Below, in pieces: positions 1 through 7,075 of a stretch of 64,000 nt of DNA (position 1 is its first letter; every line of letters starts with the position of its first letter). Made by a program: the position numbers and the translations under genes. The DNA lies in contig DASXVX010000032.1 of assembly GCA_036504075.1 (NCBI GenBank), forward strand, positions 124,001 to 188,000, written 5' to 3'. The DNA is from DASXVX01 sp036504075. Its GTDB lineage: Bacteria; Bacillota; Sulfobacillia; Symbiobacteriales; Symbiobacteriaceae. The notes under the pieces were generated by a model. It made no database searches. It was not told where the DNA came from and saw nothing but the letters and a program-made list of their open reading frames with translations.

Positions 1-549
1 GTGGGGGGCGGTCCTGCGGGGGGCAGTGCGGCCATTTTCCTGGCCAAGGCCGGCCTGAAGACGCTGGTGCTGGACAACGATAAGGGCATGACCCGCCGGG
101 CCTGGATGGCGAACCATTACGGCTTTGCCGAGGGCATCGGCGGTCCCGACCTGGTGGAGGCCGGTCGCCTGCAGGCCACCAGGCTGGGCGTGGAGTGGGT
201 GACCACCCAGGTGACGGGCATGGCACGCGCCGAAGGCGGCTTTGCTCTCACCGGGGAGGACGGCCAGACCTTTACGGCCAGGCAGATCATTTTGGCCACC
301 GGATCAGCGCTGGCGCTGGCCGAGGCCATGAACCTGCAGTTTACCGAAGGCCGGGAGGCCCGGTACCCCAAGGTGCTCAAGGTGGACACCGACGGTCGCA
401 CCAACGAGACCGGCGTCTGGGCGGCGGGCATTATCGCCGGCTTCAGCGCACATACGATCATTACGGCCGGCCACGGGGCGCAGGTGGCGGTGAGTCTCAT
501 CAGCGAGGTCCAGGGTAAGCGCCACGTGCAGCACGATGTCATGAAGTAG
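1..549 (+). CDS. Thioredoxin-reductase-like FAD oxidoreductase, 5' truncated
   Basis: C-terminal 182 residues of an FAD-dependent pyridine-nucleotide disulfide oxidoreductase of the thioredoxin reductase family. The dinucleotide-binding glycine motif GGGPAGG sits at the very first residues, so the usual upstream beta strand lies outside the window and the GTG at base 1 is probably an internal valine. A second FAD-contact motif, ILATGSA, lies near residue 97, and the C-terminal GVWAAGIIAG segment matches the flavin-binding 'TxxxGVFAaGD' region of the family, with the usual Asp replaced. I see no CxxC redox pair, so it is likely a TrxR-like protein rather than a true thioredoxin reductase. The gene ends at a strong hairpin shared with the convergent gene. 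Confidence 0.8.
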   Translation: MGGGPAGGSAAIFLAKAGLKTLVLDNDKGMTRRAWMANHYGFAEGIGGPDLVEAGRLQATRLGVEWVTTQVTGMARAEGGFALTGEDGQTFTARQIILATGSALALAEAMNLQFTEGREARYPKVLKVDTDGRTNETGVWAAGIIAGFSAHTIITAGHGAQVAVSLISEVQGKRHVQHDVMK

Positions 550-565
550 CCCTTGCTCACGCAAG

Positions 566-597
566 AATCCCCGGGATGGGCGGCCATCCCGGGGATT
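566..597. terminator. Bidirectional hairpin terminator between convergent genes
   Basis: A perfect 14-bp stem (AATCCCCGGGATGG / CCATCCCGGGGATT) with a GCGG loop lies between the stop codons of two convergent genes. It is followed by TTGT on the plus strand, so it can serve both directions. Confidence 0.75.
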
Positions 598-613
598 TGT
601 CTGTCCGTGGGAC

Positions 614-1747
614 CTAGCGCGGCATCCGACCGGCCCCGGCTCCGGCGGCAAAGGCAAAGGCAAAGGCCAGCGCCTGGTCGAGGTCGGTCATGAGGTCCGA
701 CGGCTCCTCCAGCCCGACCGACAGCCGGACCAGGTCGTCCGTGATGCCCCGGCGGATGCGCTCGTCCGCCGGGACGGAGGCGTGGGAGTGGCGGGCCGGC
801 ACGGCCAGAATGGTCTCCACCGCCCCCAGGGAGACGCCCACCAGCGGCAGTTCCAGCTGGTCCACGAACGGCCCGGCCATGGCTGCAGCGGCCAGCCGGA
901 ACGAGAGCACGGCCCCGATGCCGGGGTAGAACACCTCCCGCACTTCGGGCCGGGACCGGAGCCAATCGGCCAACTGGGCGGCAGTGGCCGCCTGCCGGTC
1001 CAGCCGCACTTTCAGCGTTTTGATGCCGCGCATGAGCAGGAAGCAGTCCTGCGGCCCCAACACGGCGCCCACGGCGTTCTGGAGGAAGTAAACCTCCTTG
1101 GCCAGCGCCGGGTCTTTTACCGCCACGGCCCCGGCGATCAGGTCGCTGTGGCCGCCCAGGTACTTGGTGGCCGAGTGGATGACCAGGTCTGCGCCCTCCG
1201 CCAGGGGCCGGGAGAGATACGGCGAGAGGAACGTGTTGTCCACTGCCAGCAGGCAGCCCTGCCGCCGGGCAATCGCCGCCATGGCGCCGATGTCGGTCCG
1301 CCGCAGGAACGGATTGCTGATGGACTCCACCAGCAGCAGGCGGGTCTCCGGGCGCACCGCCGCGGCCACGGCGGCGGGGTCGCTGGTGTCCACGAAGGTC
1401 GCCGTAATGCCGAACCGGCGGAAGACCCGGGTCAGCACCCGGTAGGTGCCGCCGTAGCAATCGTCCGTCACCACCACGTGGTCGCCCGCGTTCAGCAGCA
1501 TGAGCACCGTGGAGACGGCCGCCATGCCGGAACTGAAGGCGAAGGCCGCCGCACCGCCCTCCAGCGCCGCCAGCACGCCCTCCACGGCCTTGCGGGTGGG
1601 GTTGCCGGAGCGGGCGTAGTCATACTCGCCGGGCTGGTCCAGGCCGGGCTGGTCGAACATGGAGACCTGGTAAATCGGGATATTTGCCGCCCCGGTCGCC
1701 GGGTCTACCTCGTAGCCGGTGTGCAGTAGCTTCGTGCCGAGCTTCAC
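614..1747 (-). CDS. Cystathionine gamma-lyase/beta-lyase-type PLP enzyme
   Basis: A 377-residue Cys/Met metabolism PLP-dependent enzyme (fold type I). YDYARSGNPT (residues 42-51), the PLP-contacting Asp in VDNTF (about 170) and the Schiff-base lysine in SATKYLGGH (K195) are all present. The start is a GTG that overlaps the stop of the upstream paralogue (GTGA overlap), behind a GGGGGAG ribosome binding site. Together with the upstream gene it forms a two-gene trans-sulfuration unit controlled by a SAM-I riboswitch. The exact reaction (gamma-lyase, beta-lyase or sulfhydrylase) cannot be read from motifs. Oddity: the C-terminus holds a short AFAFAFA run coded by GCAAAG-type repeats, absent from typical family members. 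Confidence 0.85.
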   Translation of the reverse strand: MKLGTKLLHTGYEVDPATGAANIPIYQVSMFDQPGLDQPGEYDYARSGNPTRKAVEGVLAALEGGAAAFAFSSGMAAVSTVLMLLNAGDHVVVTDDCYGGTYRVLTRVFRRFGITATFVDTSDPAAVAAAVRPETRLLLVESISNPFLRRTDIGAMAAIARRQGCLLAVDNTFLSPYLSRPLAEGADLVIHSATKYLGGHSDLIAGAVAVKDPALAKEVYFLQNAVGAVLGPQDCFLLMRGIKTLKVRLDRQAATAAQLADWLRSRPEVREVFYPGIGAVLSFRLAAAAMAGPFVDQLELPLVGVSLGAVETILAVPARHSHASVPADERIRRGITDDLVRLSVGLEEPSDLMTDLDQALAFAFAFAAGAGAGRMPR

Positions 1748-2835
1748 TGTGGTGCTCCCCCTTCCAGCGCCTGCTCCAGGTCGTCGATAATGTCTTCCGG
1801 GTCCTCGATGCCGACCGAGACCCGGAGCAGCTTGTCGGTAATGCCCAGCCGCTCCCGAATTGCCACGGGAATGTCGGCGTGGGTCTGGGTCGCCGGGTAG
1901 GTAATGAGCGTTTCCACGCCGCCGAGCGACTCGGCAAAAAGACAAAGGCGTACCCGCCGGAGGATGAGCGGGACCAGGGCCGGGTCGACCACGCTGAACG
2001 AGAGCATGCCGCCCTTGCCGGGGTGGCAGACCTGCTCCACCAGCGGGTGGGTCCGCAGCCAGGCCGCCACCCGGGCTGCGCCTTTCTGGTGCTGCTCCAT
2101 CCGCAGCGCCAGCGTCTTGATACCCCGGATGACCAGCCAGGAGTCCTGCGGCCCGAGAATGGCCCCGACGGCATTCTGGAAGAAGGCCAGCCGGTCCCCG
2201 ATGGCGGCGTCTTTCGCTACCAGAATGCCGGCCACCACATCGTTATGGCCGGCCAGGTACTTGCTGGCGCTGTGCAGGACGATATCGGCGCCTTGCTCCA
2301 GCGGCCGCTGCAGGTAGGGCGTCAGGAACGTGTTGTCGACGATCAGAAGCGCGTCGGCTTCCCGGGCGATGGCCGCCAGGGCCGCCACGTCGGCCACTTT
2401 CAGCATGGGATTGGTCACGGTTTCGGTGAAGATCCCGCGGGTGTTGGGGCGGACGGCGGCCCGCACCGCCGCCAGATCGGTGGTGTCCACGTAGGAGTGC
2501 TCCAGGTTGAGCACCTGGTCGAACAGGCGGTACGTGCCCCCGTAGAGGTCTTCCGTCACGATCAGGTGATCGCCCGGCTGGAACAGCTGGAGCGCGCAGT
2601 GAGCGGCTGCCAGGCCCGAGGCGAAGGCCAGTCCCCGGGCGCCGCCCTCCAGTAGGGCCAGCCCGTCTTCGAGGGCCTGCCGGGTCGGGTTCAGCGTGCG
2701 GGCGTAGTCGTAGCCGGTGGATTCGCCCAGGGCGGGGTGCTGGAACGTGGCGGACTGGTAGATGGGGACGGAGACGGCGCCGGTGCGCGGCTCCTTGCGG
2801 ACGCCGGTATGGACGACAGCAGTAGCGGGTTTCAT
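1744..2835 (-). CDS. Cystathionine gamma-synthase-like PLP enzyme
   Basis: A 363-residue member of the Cys/Met metabolism PLP family, probably joining an activated homoserine to cysteine (MetB-type) or acting as a related lyase. GYDYARTLNPT (41-51), VDNTF with the PLP Asp at about 167, and the catalytic lysine K192 in SASKYLAGH mark the fold type I active site. It starts at ATG 2835 and is the first gene after the SAM-I riboswitch, which is why a methionine/cysteine biosynthetic role is favoured. It overlaps the next paralogue by four bases, implying translational coupling. MetB and MetC-like activities are hard to separate by sequence, so I give no symbol. Confidence 0.88.
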   Translation of the reverse strand: MKPATAVVHTGVRKEPRTGAVSVPIYQSATFQHPALGESTGYDYARTLNPTRQALEDGLALLEGGARGLAFASGLAAAHCALQLFQPGDHLIVTEDLYGGTYRLFDQVLNLEHSYVDTTDLAAVRAAVRPNTRGIFTETVTNPMLKVADVAALAAIAREADALLIVDNTFLTPYLQRPLEQGADIVLHSASKYLAGHNDVVAGILVAKDAAIGDRLAFFQNAVGAILGPQDSWLVIRGIKTLALRMEQHQKGAARVAAWLRTHPLVEQVCHPGKGGMLSFSVVDPALVPLILRRVRLCLFAESLGGVETLITYPATQTHADIPVAIRERLGITDKLLRVSVGIEDPEDIIDDLEQALEGGAPQ

Positions 2836-2879
2836 TCCGAAATCGCCCTTTCCCGGAGAATTTTACAAGCGCTGGAGTA

Positions 2880-2906
2880 ACAGAAAACCCCTCCGGGGGA
2901 GGGGTT
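2880..2906 (-). terminator. Riboswitch expression-platform terminator
   Basis: On the minus strand AACCCCTCC-CCC-GGAGGGGTT is followed by TTCTGTT. It lies between the SAM-I aptamer and the start of the PLP enzyme gene, in the normal place for the transcription-terminating stem of an S-box. Confidence 0.85.
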
Positions 2907-2928
2907 AGAGCCGAATTGGCCGCCCACC

Positions 2929-3026
2929 CGTTCATCTGCTCGGAATTGGCACCTGTAGACGCCGGGTGGGTGTCTCGGTCGCCGTGGCTTCATAGGGCCG
3001 GTCCCTCCGCCACTCTGGATGAGTAT
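2929..3026 (-). ncRNA. SAM-I (S-box) riboswitch
   Basis: Read on the minus strand, the segment contains the S-box signature in order: P1 strand CTCATC (about 3023), AGAGTGGCGGAGGGACCGGC, CCTATGAAGCC, GGCGACC, then AGGTGCCAATTCC and GCAGATGA closing P1. The kink-turn and the AATTCC SAM-core elements are intact. S-box RNAs bind S-adenosylmethionine and stop transcription of methionine and cysteine genes when SAM is high. Both the terminator stem downstream and the promoter upstream are visible. Confidence 0.95.
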
Positions 3027-3039
3027 GGGTATTGGGTAT

Positions 3040-3068
3040 ACAATACACGCCTAAAGTTGGACAGTCAA
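3040..3068 (-). promoter_or_regulatory. Sigma-A-type promoter for the riboswitch operon
   Basis: The minus strand carries TTGACT (3068-3063), a 17-base spacer and TATTGT (3045-3040). Transcription would begin about 8 bases later, just before the riboswitch P1 stem. Confidence 0.75.
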
Positions 3069-3093
3069 TAAGGTGTATGCATGAAAGAGAACA

Positions 3094-3756
3094 GTGCCGG
3101 CCGGCGACTGCCTCAATCTGCGGGAGCAACCGTCCCGCTCGGCCAAATCCGTCACCTGTCTGCCGGGCGGCAGCCGCGTGACGGCAGTCCGTGTGCCGGT
3201 CCCGATGGTGGCCGGCATGCCTCCGCCTGGTCCCGGGGCCGTGCAGGCCGAGGGGGACTGGTGGGTCCATGTGGAGACGGGGCAGAGCGAGGATGGCTGG
3301 ATGGCCGTCGCAGCGGGCAACATCGCCTGGGCGCCGCCCCAGCCGTGCGCCATGCCCGGACCGCCCACCACGCCCCAGCCGCCCGCCAGCCCCGGACCGC
3401 CCACTAGGGTGGACGTCATGGCCGGGGAAGCCCAGAATATGACCTTCTGGATTCACATCGCCGCTACCGGCGAGGACCCCTGCGCCGACAGCCCCAGGGG
3501 GTGCATCGCCGACATGAACTTTTCCAGCGTCACCGACGTTTTGATCATGCGGTGCCGCCGGGCCAGCCCCGGCAAATACCGGACCGCCCCGGGCTACGAC
3601 CCCGCCCGCCACGAGCCGCCGATCGGACCTTTCGCCGAAGCCTGCAACATCCTGGAGGTGGCTGAATCCACGCTGGGCCGCCCGGCGGATACCCCCGAAT
3701 GGCGGCAGCAGGCCCGGGAGTCCGAGGCCGCGCTCTCACGCATCACATTCCCGTGA
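3094..3756 (+). CDS. SH3b-domain protein, probably N-terminally truncated
   Basis: An open frame of 220 residues. Residues 5-60 read as a bacterial SH3 (SH3b) domain: CLNLREQPSRSA, then CLPGGSRV and DWWVHVETG. A proline-rich linker (about 85-105) and a C-terminal part of unknown fold with four or five cysteines follow. SH3b proteins of this kind are normally exported, but no signal peptide can be placed in front: the frame is closed by TGA at 3082, and the only start is GTG 3094 with no ribosome binding site. The metB promoter lies about 30 bases upstream on the other strand. I therefore suspect the remnant of a longer secreted or wall-binding protein. Confidence 0.4.
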   Translation: MPAGDCLNLREQPSRSAKSVTCLPGGSRVTAVRVPVPMVAGMPPPGPGAVQAEGDWWVHVETGQSEDGWMAVAAGNIAWAPPQPCAMPGPPTTPQPPASPGPPTRVDVMAGEAQNMTFWIHIAATGEDPCADSPRGCIADMNFSSVTDVLIMRCRRASPGKYRTAPGYDPARHEPPIGPFAEACNILEVAESTLGRPADTPEWRQQARESEAALSRITFP

Positions 3757-3848
3757 ATCAAAAGTGGAGCTCGCCCAATCCGGGCGAACCCGCAGGCTGG
3801 GCGCGGAATGCACCTGCGTTTCCACCTCCTGTGGGCCGGACCGACACC

Positions 3849-3882
3849 GAAACCCGCTCTTCCAGTTGGAGAAGCGGGCTTC
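3849..3882 (-). terminator. Terminator of first small membrane-protein gene
   Basis: On the minus strand GAAGCCCGCTTCTCCA-AC-TGGAAGAGCGGGTTTC forms a long stem with two mismatches, ending in TTTC. It lies 30 bases past the stop codon, and the same hairpin recurs after the second copy. Confidence 0.6.
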
Positions 3883-3912
3883 ATACGTGCGGAGTTGTGG
3901 GGTACAAGTGGC

Positions 3913-4104
3913 CTAGTGAAGCAGGGCCTGTATCCATTCCTTGGCCACCAGAATCACCAAGACAGCCCCGCATAGCGCCAGGAACCATCCGAGAGCCCGG
4001 ATCTTAATCATCGCGCCCGCTCCGCTCTCATACTTGGTACCCCACCACCCGAGTCCAGGACTCAGGGCTGCCACAAAGAGCGTGACGAGTGTCTGAGAAC
4101 CCAT
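3913..4104 (-). CDS. Small two-helix membrane protein, copy 1
   Basis: A 63-residue protein with two hydrophobic segments (about 4-21 and 36-55) separated by a charged, positively biased loop (KYESGAGAMIKIR). It ends AKEWIQALLH, identical to the C-terminus of its neighbour at 4288-4476, and GLGWWGTKYE aligns with GFGWWCLKYE there, so the two are paralogues from a tandem duplication. The start is ATG 4104 behind a weak GAGTGGTGA site. No known family is recognised. Position behind the proline-rich protein suggests an immunity-like or accessory membrane role, which is inference only. Confidence 0.6.
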   Translation of the reverse strand: MGSQTLVTLFVAALSPGLGWWGTKYESGAGAMIKIRALGWFLALCGAVLVILVAKEWIQALLH

Positions 4105-4223
4105 ACGAAGTCACCACTCACTGCGCGTACACCTTGTTCACGAGATTTTCGCCAGGCTGGAATGCCTTTAATGGTCGCGGAATGCACGTACACTTCCACC
4201 TCCTGTGGGCCGGACCGACACCG

Positions 4224-4257
4224 AAACCCGCTCCTCCAGCGTTGGAGAAGCGGGCTT
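4224..4257 (-). terminator. Terminator of second small membrane-protein gene
   Basis: On the minus strand GCCCGCTTCTCCA and TGGAGGAGCGGG pair with one mismatch, followed by TTTC. It is the duplicate of the hairpin at 3849-3882. Confidence 0.6.
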
Positions 4258-4287
4258 CATATGTCGCAGTTGTGGGGTACAGGTGGC

Positions 4288-4476
4288 CTAGTGCAACAGG
4301 GCCTGTATCCACTCCTTGGCCGTCATGACCATCACGATAGCACTGCACACCGCAACGATAAGCCCGAGGGTCCGAACCTTTACCGTCTCGGCTCTGCCCT
4401 CATACTTGAGGCACCACCACCCGAATCCAAGACCCACGGCTGCAGCAAGCGGCGCGAAAATTGGGCCAGGAATCAT
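4288..4476 (-). CDS. Small two-helix membrane protein, copy 2
   Basis: A 62-residue paralogue of the protein at 3913-4104, with helices at about 4-20 and 35-53 and the same AKEWIQALLH tail. The start is ATG 4476; its ribosome binding site (GAGGGGTGAG) overlaps the stop codon region of the upstream proline-rich protein gene only 13 bases away, so the two are probably co-translated. Identity to copy 1 is high at the C-terminus and 3' flank and low in the N-terminal helix, a pattern expected if one part is conserved and the other has been free to diversify. Function unknown. Confidence 0.62.
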   Translation of the reverse strand: MIPGPIFAPLAAAVGLGFGWWCLKYEGRAETVKVRTLGLIVAVCSAIVMVMTAKEWIQALLH

Positions 4477-4489
4477 AGCAACTCACCCC

Positions 4490-5341
4490 TCACTTCTGGT
4501 ACGCCTTGTCCACGAGTTTGGCGCCATCGTTGGAAATCTTGTTCGCCCACATGGTGACACCAACAATCCCGATGGCGCCAACAACCAGGGACAATCCTCC
4601 CGTTTCAGGAGCCAGGGCAATACTCGCGGTTGCTATCGCTCCGTTGTTCATGGTCGCCAGTACCTGGGGGACCGCCTTTACGGCAGTCTTAGCAGCTGCC
4701 CTTTTCACGTCACCGTTCTGCTTGTAGTCCGCCACGCCCTCTTTGACCACCGAAGTGGCAGTTGCAACGTTGCTAGCGTTTGAAAGCAACTTGCTGTCCT
4801 GGGCCGCTCCGGATGCTACGGTGAGGGCATCCCCCACAAAGGACTTGACTTCGGCCGCTGTCATCGGAGGCTTGGGCGGCGCCGCCGGCTGCTTTTGCGT
4901 GATCGTGAGGGTCCCGTCTTGCTTGTACGTGTATGTAGTGCCACTGGAGTCGGTGTACTGTGCCACGACATAAGATCCCGGCCGCGGCGCTCCTGTGCCC
5001 ACATCGTTCGCAGAACTGCTGGAGGGCTGCGGCTTGATAGGTACAGTGGTTGCTTGCGGAGGCACCTTCGGTTGATTACTCTTGCAAACCGGACACGGAG
5101 CCGGCTCCGGATTCACAACCGGCTTGGGAGCGGGCTCCGGCTTGGACAGTTTGACAACAGGACTGGGTGCCGGCTTCGGAGGAGGGGGCGGCGGCGCCAC
5201 GGGCAACGCCTTCTTCAAAGACTGCCCCGGGTCGGGTGCCGGGTTCCTGGCAGGTGCCGGGGGCGGAGGGGGGTTCGAAGGCTTAACCGGGGGATTGTAT
5301 CGAGTCACGGAGCCAACGCCACCACCACCAGAGTCATTCAC
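4490..5341 (-). CDS. Proline-rich protein with hydrophobic C-terminal domain (possible toxin)
   Basis: A 283-residue protein that starts at GTG 5341, chosen for the GGGAGGG site just upstream. The N-terminal part is a Gly- then Pro-rich stalk (runs of PPPPP and PAPxP) with a CPVC cysteine pair near residue 95. A short segment (about 120-150) resembles repeated SYVVAQYTDSSGTTYTYKQDG motifs. The C-terminal 110 residues are alanine-rich and include a hydrophobic stretch (ETGGLSLVVGAIGIVGVTMW) preceding a charged tail. No signal peptide is seen. The layout (variable stalk, compact C-terminal domain, small membrane proteins immediately downstream) recalls polymorphic toxin or bacteriocin loci, but no toxin family is recognised. 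Confidence 0.6.
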   Translation of the reverse strand: MNDSGGGGVGSVTRYNPPVKPSNPPPPPAPARNPAPDPGQSLKKALPVAPPPPPPKPAPSPVVKLSKPEPAPKPVVNPEPAPCPVCKSNQPKVPPQATTVPIKPQPSSSSANDVGTGAPRPGSYVVAQYTDSSGTTYTYKQDGTLTITQKQPAAPPKPPMTAAEVKSFVGDALTVASGAAQDSKLLSNASNVATATSVVKEGVADYKQNGDVKRAAAKTAVKAVPQVLATMNNGAIATASIALAPETGGLSLVVGAIGIVGVTMWANKISNDGAKLVDKAYQK

Positions 5342-5391
5342 TGTGGATCCCTCCCGATAAATGAAGTGATCGGAACCAGCCCAGGCTCGGT

Positions 5392-6051
5392 TCAAGCAAT
5401 TACCTGGATGCCCTTCTTTGCATGAGGCCCGCCCTCAAGTTGGGCGAGGAAAACCCACACCCCAGGCATGACAGAACCCGGTTCAAGGCTGACCGAAATC
5501 CAAAACCTCAGGTCAAAGTTGGGGGAGGCTTTGAGATGATCGAGGACGAACTCGCCTCCGAACGCCAATTTCTGGTCCGGCCTGACCAGGAATACCTGCA
5601 GCAACGCATCTTGGAACACATGGTTGATCCCTGCCCAAACAACAACGGGCATGTCGCTCAATCGTACCTGCTCCACCGCTACGAGGGGCAGCCCGGCTTC
5701 GCTGATGCCTCGACACAGTTGCACAGTTCCTAACTTCGCAACGGGCCGTGCAACCCAGACCGGGCCATCCGAGGTTACCTGCACGACAGACCAGGTTTCA
5801 CCACCGATGGTTTTCTGAATCGACCTGCGCGGATCGTTCACGGACACCAGATCAGCAATTTGAAAGCGGTAAGAATGCACCCCTTCGGGAAGGTCCAAGG
5901 ATGTGGACCAGACCCCGTGTCGTTCCTCCATCGGCATCCGCTCCTTGATTCCCTGGAGCTGCAGATACAGCGGACCCGGGACCGGCAAGGAGTAGACGAA
6001 TTCCACGGGGATAACCTTCACACGAGACCACCCTGCTTTGCTTTGTTCCAC
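5392..6051 (-). CDS. E-set (glycogen-binding-like) domain protein
   Basis: A 219-residue protein. Residues 15-95 (VEFVYSLPVPGPLYLQLQG, GVWSTSLDLPEGVHSYRFQI, VNDPRR) follow the immunoglobulin-like E-set pattern found in CBM48/AMPK glycogen-binding modules, including the GVW...LPxGxxxYRF core. The C-terminal half is unassigned. The start is a GTG with a poor ribosome binding site, 13 bases after the preceding frame stops. It stands 50 bases upstream of the proline-rich protein gene and is probably co-transcribed with it. No enzyme domain is attached, so carbohydrate binding is uncertain. Confidence 0.55.
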   Translation of the reverse strand: MEQSKAGWSRVKVIPVEFVYSLPVPGPLYLQLQGIKERMPMEERHGVWSTSLDLPEGVHSYRFQIADLVSVNDPRRSIQKTIGGETWSVVQVTSDGPVWVARPVAKLGTVQLCRGISEAGLPLVAVEQVRLSDMPVVVWAGINHVFQDALLQVFLVRPDQKLAFGGEFVLDHLKASPNFDLRFWISVSLEPGSVMPGVWVFLAQLEGGPHAKKGIQVIA

Positions 6052-6064
6052 GGCCGGCCGCTCA

Positions 6065-6418
6065 CTAGGCCCAACGATCCAGGTACTGGCCGGTCGGTTG
6101 GGATCGAAGAGCCGTATATTGATGCCATACCAACGGCGGTGGGGCCGGCGTCTGTACTTCTTGAACTTGGCCGCCCCCTCCGATCGTGACAGTTACGCCC
6201 TTGCTAAAGTACTGGCCCGATATCACCGGAAGAGACGTCTCGTTTTGGCGGAAATCGGCTCCGTCGACCGCAAGCCGGTGCGAGTCGAAATCGGCACTCG
6301 ATGCGTGCGTTTCACAGGCCGTTTCGTGTTCAGGTCTGTCAAGGAGATTCCGAAAAACTGAGGTCGGACCCGGCCTGGGTTTCAGAGAACGATGTGTCGG
6401 CAGCGCCGAGGGCGTCAT
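6065..6418 (-). CDS. Hypothetical protein, uncertain frame
   Basis: An open frame of 117 residues at the head of the accessory operon. Its last 45 residues (from VTVTIGGGGQ, then TPAPPPL) resemble in composition the Gly- and Pro-rich start of the downstream proline-rich protein, while the first 70 residues look atypical. A seven-codon upstream frame ends in ATGA overlapping its ATG. A promoter lies 67 bases upstream. It may be a short real gene, or the remnant of one with a shifted frame. Confidence 0.35.
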   Translation of the reverse strand: MTPSALPTHRSLKPRPGPTSVFRNLLDRPEHETACETHASSADFDSHRLAVDGADFRQNETSLPVISGQYFSKGVTVTIGGGGQVQEVQTPAPPPLVWHQYTALRSQPTGQYLDRWA

Positions 6419-6484
6419 GACTCCGGCAATCGCCGCATTATTAACCGTACCCCTTCACCTCTTCCAAAGTTCGAGGATATCCAA

Positions 6485-6514
6485 AGTTTACCATATATCG
6501 CCATAAGAGGTCAA
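6485..6514 (-). promoter_or_regulatory. Probable promoter of the 6418-3913 accessory operon
   Basis: The minus strand shows TTGACC (6514-6509), an 18-base spacer and TAAACT (6490-6485) in an AT-rich stretch ahead of the accessory genes. Confidence 0.5.
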
Positions 6515-6853
6515 CCTATAATTTCCCAATGATAGCCCAATTGCCTGGTCAGTCATCTAGTCTGACTGGACAACGTTGGTGCTTGCTCCAAGGATTCATG
6601 TAAATGGTGAAACGGCCCCGGCAGGATGATAAGTTAGGTTGGTCCGGTTTACGAGAGGAGCGTGTGGGTTGTGGCTGGCTGCTTCAGTGCGGTAGCAGAA
6701 TGCCAGCAACGGTCAAGCGTAGCGAACTTTCCCTTACAACGCATCGTTAATATGAATATGTATAGAAGACCCACTTCTTGTCTCTGTCGCTGCTGTCCTG
6801 ACAAATGGACTGGTACTGCCTCAGATGGTCGCCGCACCAGGAGGGAGATCAAA
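6515..6853. other. AT-richer intergenic stretch without a convincing gene
   Basis: Base composition is clearly more AT-rich than the surroundings. A short palindrome (GTCAGTCA TCTAGTC TGACTGGAC, about 6549-6573) is present. Open frames here on both strands lack ribosome binding sites and natural composition, so I call no gene. Confidence 0.5.
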
Positions 6854-7018
6854 GTGAAATTGAACATATTTCTTTCTGTGATAAATGCACTCATATTCTT
6901 TATAACCTTGCCGCCCAGAGATATCGCGAACTGCACGATCTTCCTCGGCTCTGGCGTCTTGATGTGTTGGTACCTTTGGTGCATCGTGAAGCAGCTCATT
7001 AGACCGCCAAAGGACTAA
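6854..7018 (+). CDS. Small two-helix membrane protein
   Basis: A 54-residue protein starting at GTG 6854, chosen because a perfect AGGAGG (6839-6844) stands nine bases before it; the open frame upstream has no such site. Two hydrophobic helices (about 4-18 and 27-45) flank a short PPRD turn, and the C-terminus is basic (KQLIRPPKD). No family recognised. The lower GC content matches the intergenic DNA upstream and differs from the core genes around it, hinting at acquired DNA. Confidence 0.5.
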   Translation: MKLNIFLSVINALIFFITLPPRDIANCTIFLGSGVLMCWYLWCIVKQLIRPPKD

Positions 7019-7048
7019 GAAACGGGAGGGGGCATTCACCTCCTCCCG
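7010..7048 (-). terminator. Terminator of the SLH protein gene
   Basis: On the minus strand CGGGAGGAGG-TGAATG-CCCCCTCCCG (one mismatch) is followed by TTTCTTAGTCCTTT, 28 bases beyond the stop codon. Confidence 0.7.
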
Positions 7049-7075
7049 CCCATTCACGTCCTGGCAGGCCAGGCG

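Larger units (their letters stand above)
3791..4476. repeat. Imperfect tandem duplication of a small gene with its 3' flank
   Basis: Two units (about 3791-4104 and 4152-4476) share near-identical 3' flanks: GCGGAATGCAC, the CCTGTGGGCCGGACCGACAC run, a terminator hairpin, and the last ten codons of the small genes. The upstream halves of the genes have diverged much more. The two copies carry the two small membrane proteins listed separately. Confidence 0.8.

Noticed and set aside
3081..3407. Gene starting at ATG 3081
   Set aside because: Composition is that of a shadow frame; the SH3b signature lies in a different frame over the same DNA.
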